Below are positions 33,078 to 33,302 of a DNA stretch of 33,302 nucleotides, one piece after another; the stretch's first letter is position 1; every line of letters starts with the position of its first letter. Made by a program: the position numbers and the translations under genes. The DNA lies in the NCBI GenBank assembly GCA_903929475.1, contig CAIYUV010000078.1, positions 1-33,302 of the forward strand, in the 5' to 3' direction. This DNA comes from an uncultured Spartobacteria bacterium (GTDB lineage: Bacteria; Verrucomicrobiota; Verrucomicrobiia; Chthoniobacterales; Chthoniobacteraceae). The notes beneath the pieces are model-generated. The model was given only the letters and a program-made list of their open reading frames with translations. It ran no database searches and was not told the DNA's origin.

Positions 33078-33302
33078 CTAACTTTTCTCCGGCGGCAGCA
33101 AATCCGGCCTGCGCTGGCGCGTGCGTTCGAGGGCCTGCTCGCGGCGCCAGCGGTCGATGGCGGCGTGGTTGCCGCTGAGCAGGATGTCGGGGATTTTCCA
33201 GCCGCGATACTCGGGCGGGCGGGTGTAGTGGGGGAATTCGAGGAGGCCGGTGGCGAAGCTGTCGTCCGTCGCGCTGGCGTCGTCGCCGAGCACGCCGGGG
33301 AT
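33078..33302 (-). CDS. trmD: tRNA (guanine-37-N1)-methyltransferase, C-terminal part (N-terminus off right edge)
   Basis: The last 74 residues are readable (beginning [16 protein letters not shown]) and include [20 protein letters not shown], then [19 protein letters not shown] and [11 protein letters not shown]. This is the well conserved C-terminal region of TrmD, the SAM-dependent enzyme that makes m1G37 in tRNA to prevent frameshifting. The first residues seen are internal; the gene runs past the window edge. In many bacteria trmD is followed by rplS, but here the next genes are the unknown 137-residue protein, the ABC fragment and the toxin-antitoxin pair. Confidence 0.93.
   Translation of the reverse strand: MPGVLGDDASATDDSFATGLLEFPHYTRPPEYRGWKIPDILLSGNHAAIDRWRREQALERTRQRRPDLLPPEKS

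Noticed and set aside
1..33302. tRNA genes, CRISPR repeats, insertion sequences
   Set aside because: No cloverleaf with a TTCGA-type T-loop, no regularly spaced repeats and no transposase motifs or terminal inverted repeats were seen.

Overview
The window (33,302 bases, high GC) looks like a chromosomal segment of a Verrucomicrobiota or Planctomycetota-type bacterium. This is inferred from the gene families: a giant secreted CotH/lamin-tail protein, a secreted squalene-cyclase-repeat protein, an NPCBM-like secreted protein, mostly weak Shine-Dalgarno signals and several GTG starts. Coding density is very high. No gene-free stretch exceeds about 165 bases. All recognised genes except one (an alpha/beta hydrolase at 4956-5876) lie on the minus strand, so the window reads right to left. 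I see no tRNA, rRNA, CRISPR array or transposase gene.

Right to left. (1) 33302-31087: the 3' end of trmD, a small unknown gene, a decayed 5' fragment of an ABC ATPase gene, a ParE/RelE-type toxin-antitoxin pair, then the intact ABC ATPase. The fragment is a diverged copy of the start of that ATPase, so the toxin-antitoxin pair sits between the two copies. (2) 31087-25392: two exported proteins (squalene-cyclase-like repeats; NPCBM-like), DAHP synthase, an FHA/receiver signalling protein and a lipoprotein with a Pro/Ala/Lys-rich tail. (3) 25329-12402: the main feature, a compact seven-gene cluster. It encodes a circularly permuted ATP-grasp enzyme, an alpha-E protein, phosphoenolpyruvate carboxylase, a transglutaminase-like/DUF2126 putative amidoligase, an ATP-grasp/alpha-E fusion and two further transglutaminase-like proteins. 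Gaps are mostly 2-46 nt and one pair overlaps by 4 nt. Four of the seven genes begin with GTG.

(4) 12321-3882: a small membrane protein, then carbohydrate genes: an exported GH13 protein that has lost key catalytic residues, a GalU-like nucleotidyltransferase, a large GHMP-kinase/UDPGP-pyrophosphorylase fusion, the oppositely oriented hydrolase and a UDP-glucuronate decarboxylase-like SDR. (5) 3720-1: the N-terminal 1,240 residues of a CotH/lamin-tail surface protein that continues past the left edge.

How the genes may work together: the ATP-grasp, alpha-E, transglutaminase and DUF2126 families recur together in bacteria and are thought to make or process an unknown amide- or isopeptide-linked product. 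The unusual point here is that a divergent PEP carboxylase is translationally coupled inside the set, which could link oxaloacetate/aspartate supply to that pathway. This is a hypothesis. The sugar-nucleotide genes downstream could feed a polysaccharide or glycan. All functional statements rest on motif recognition by eye; no database search was run.
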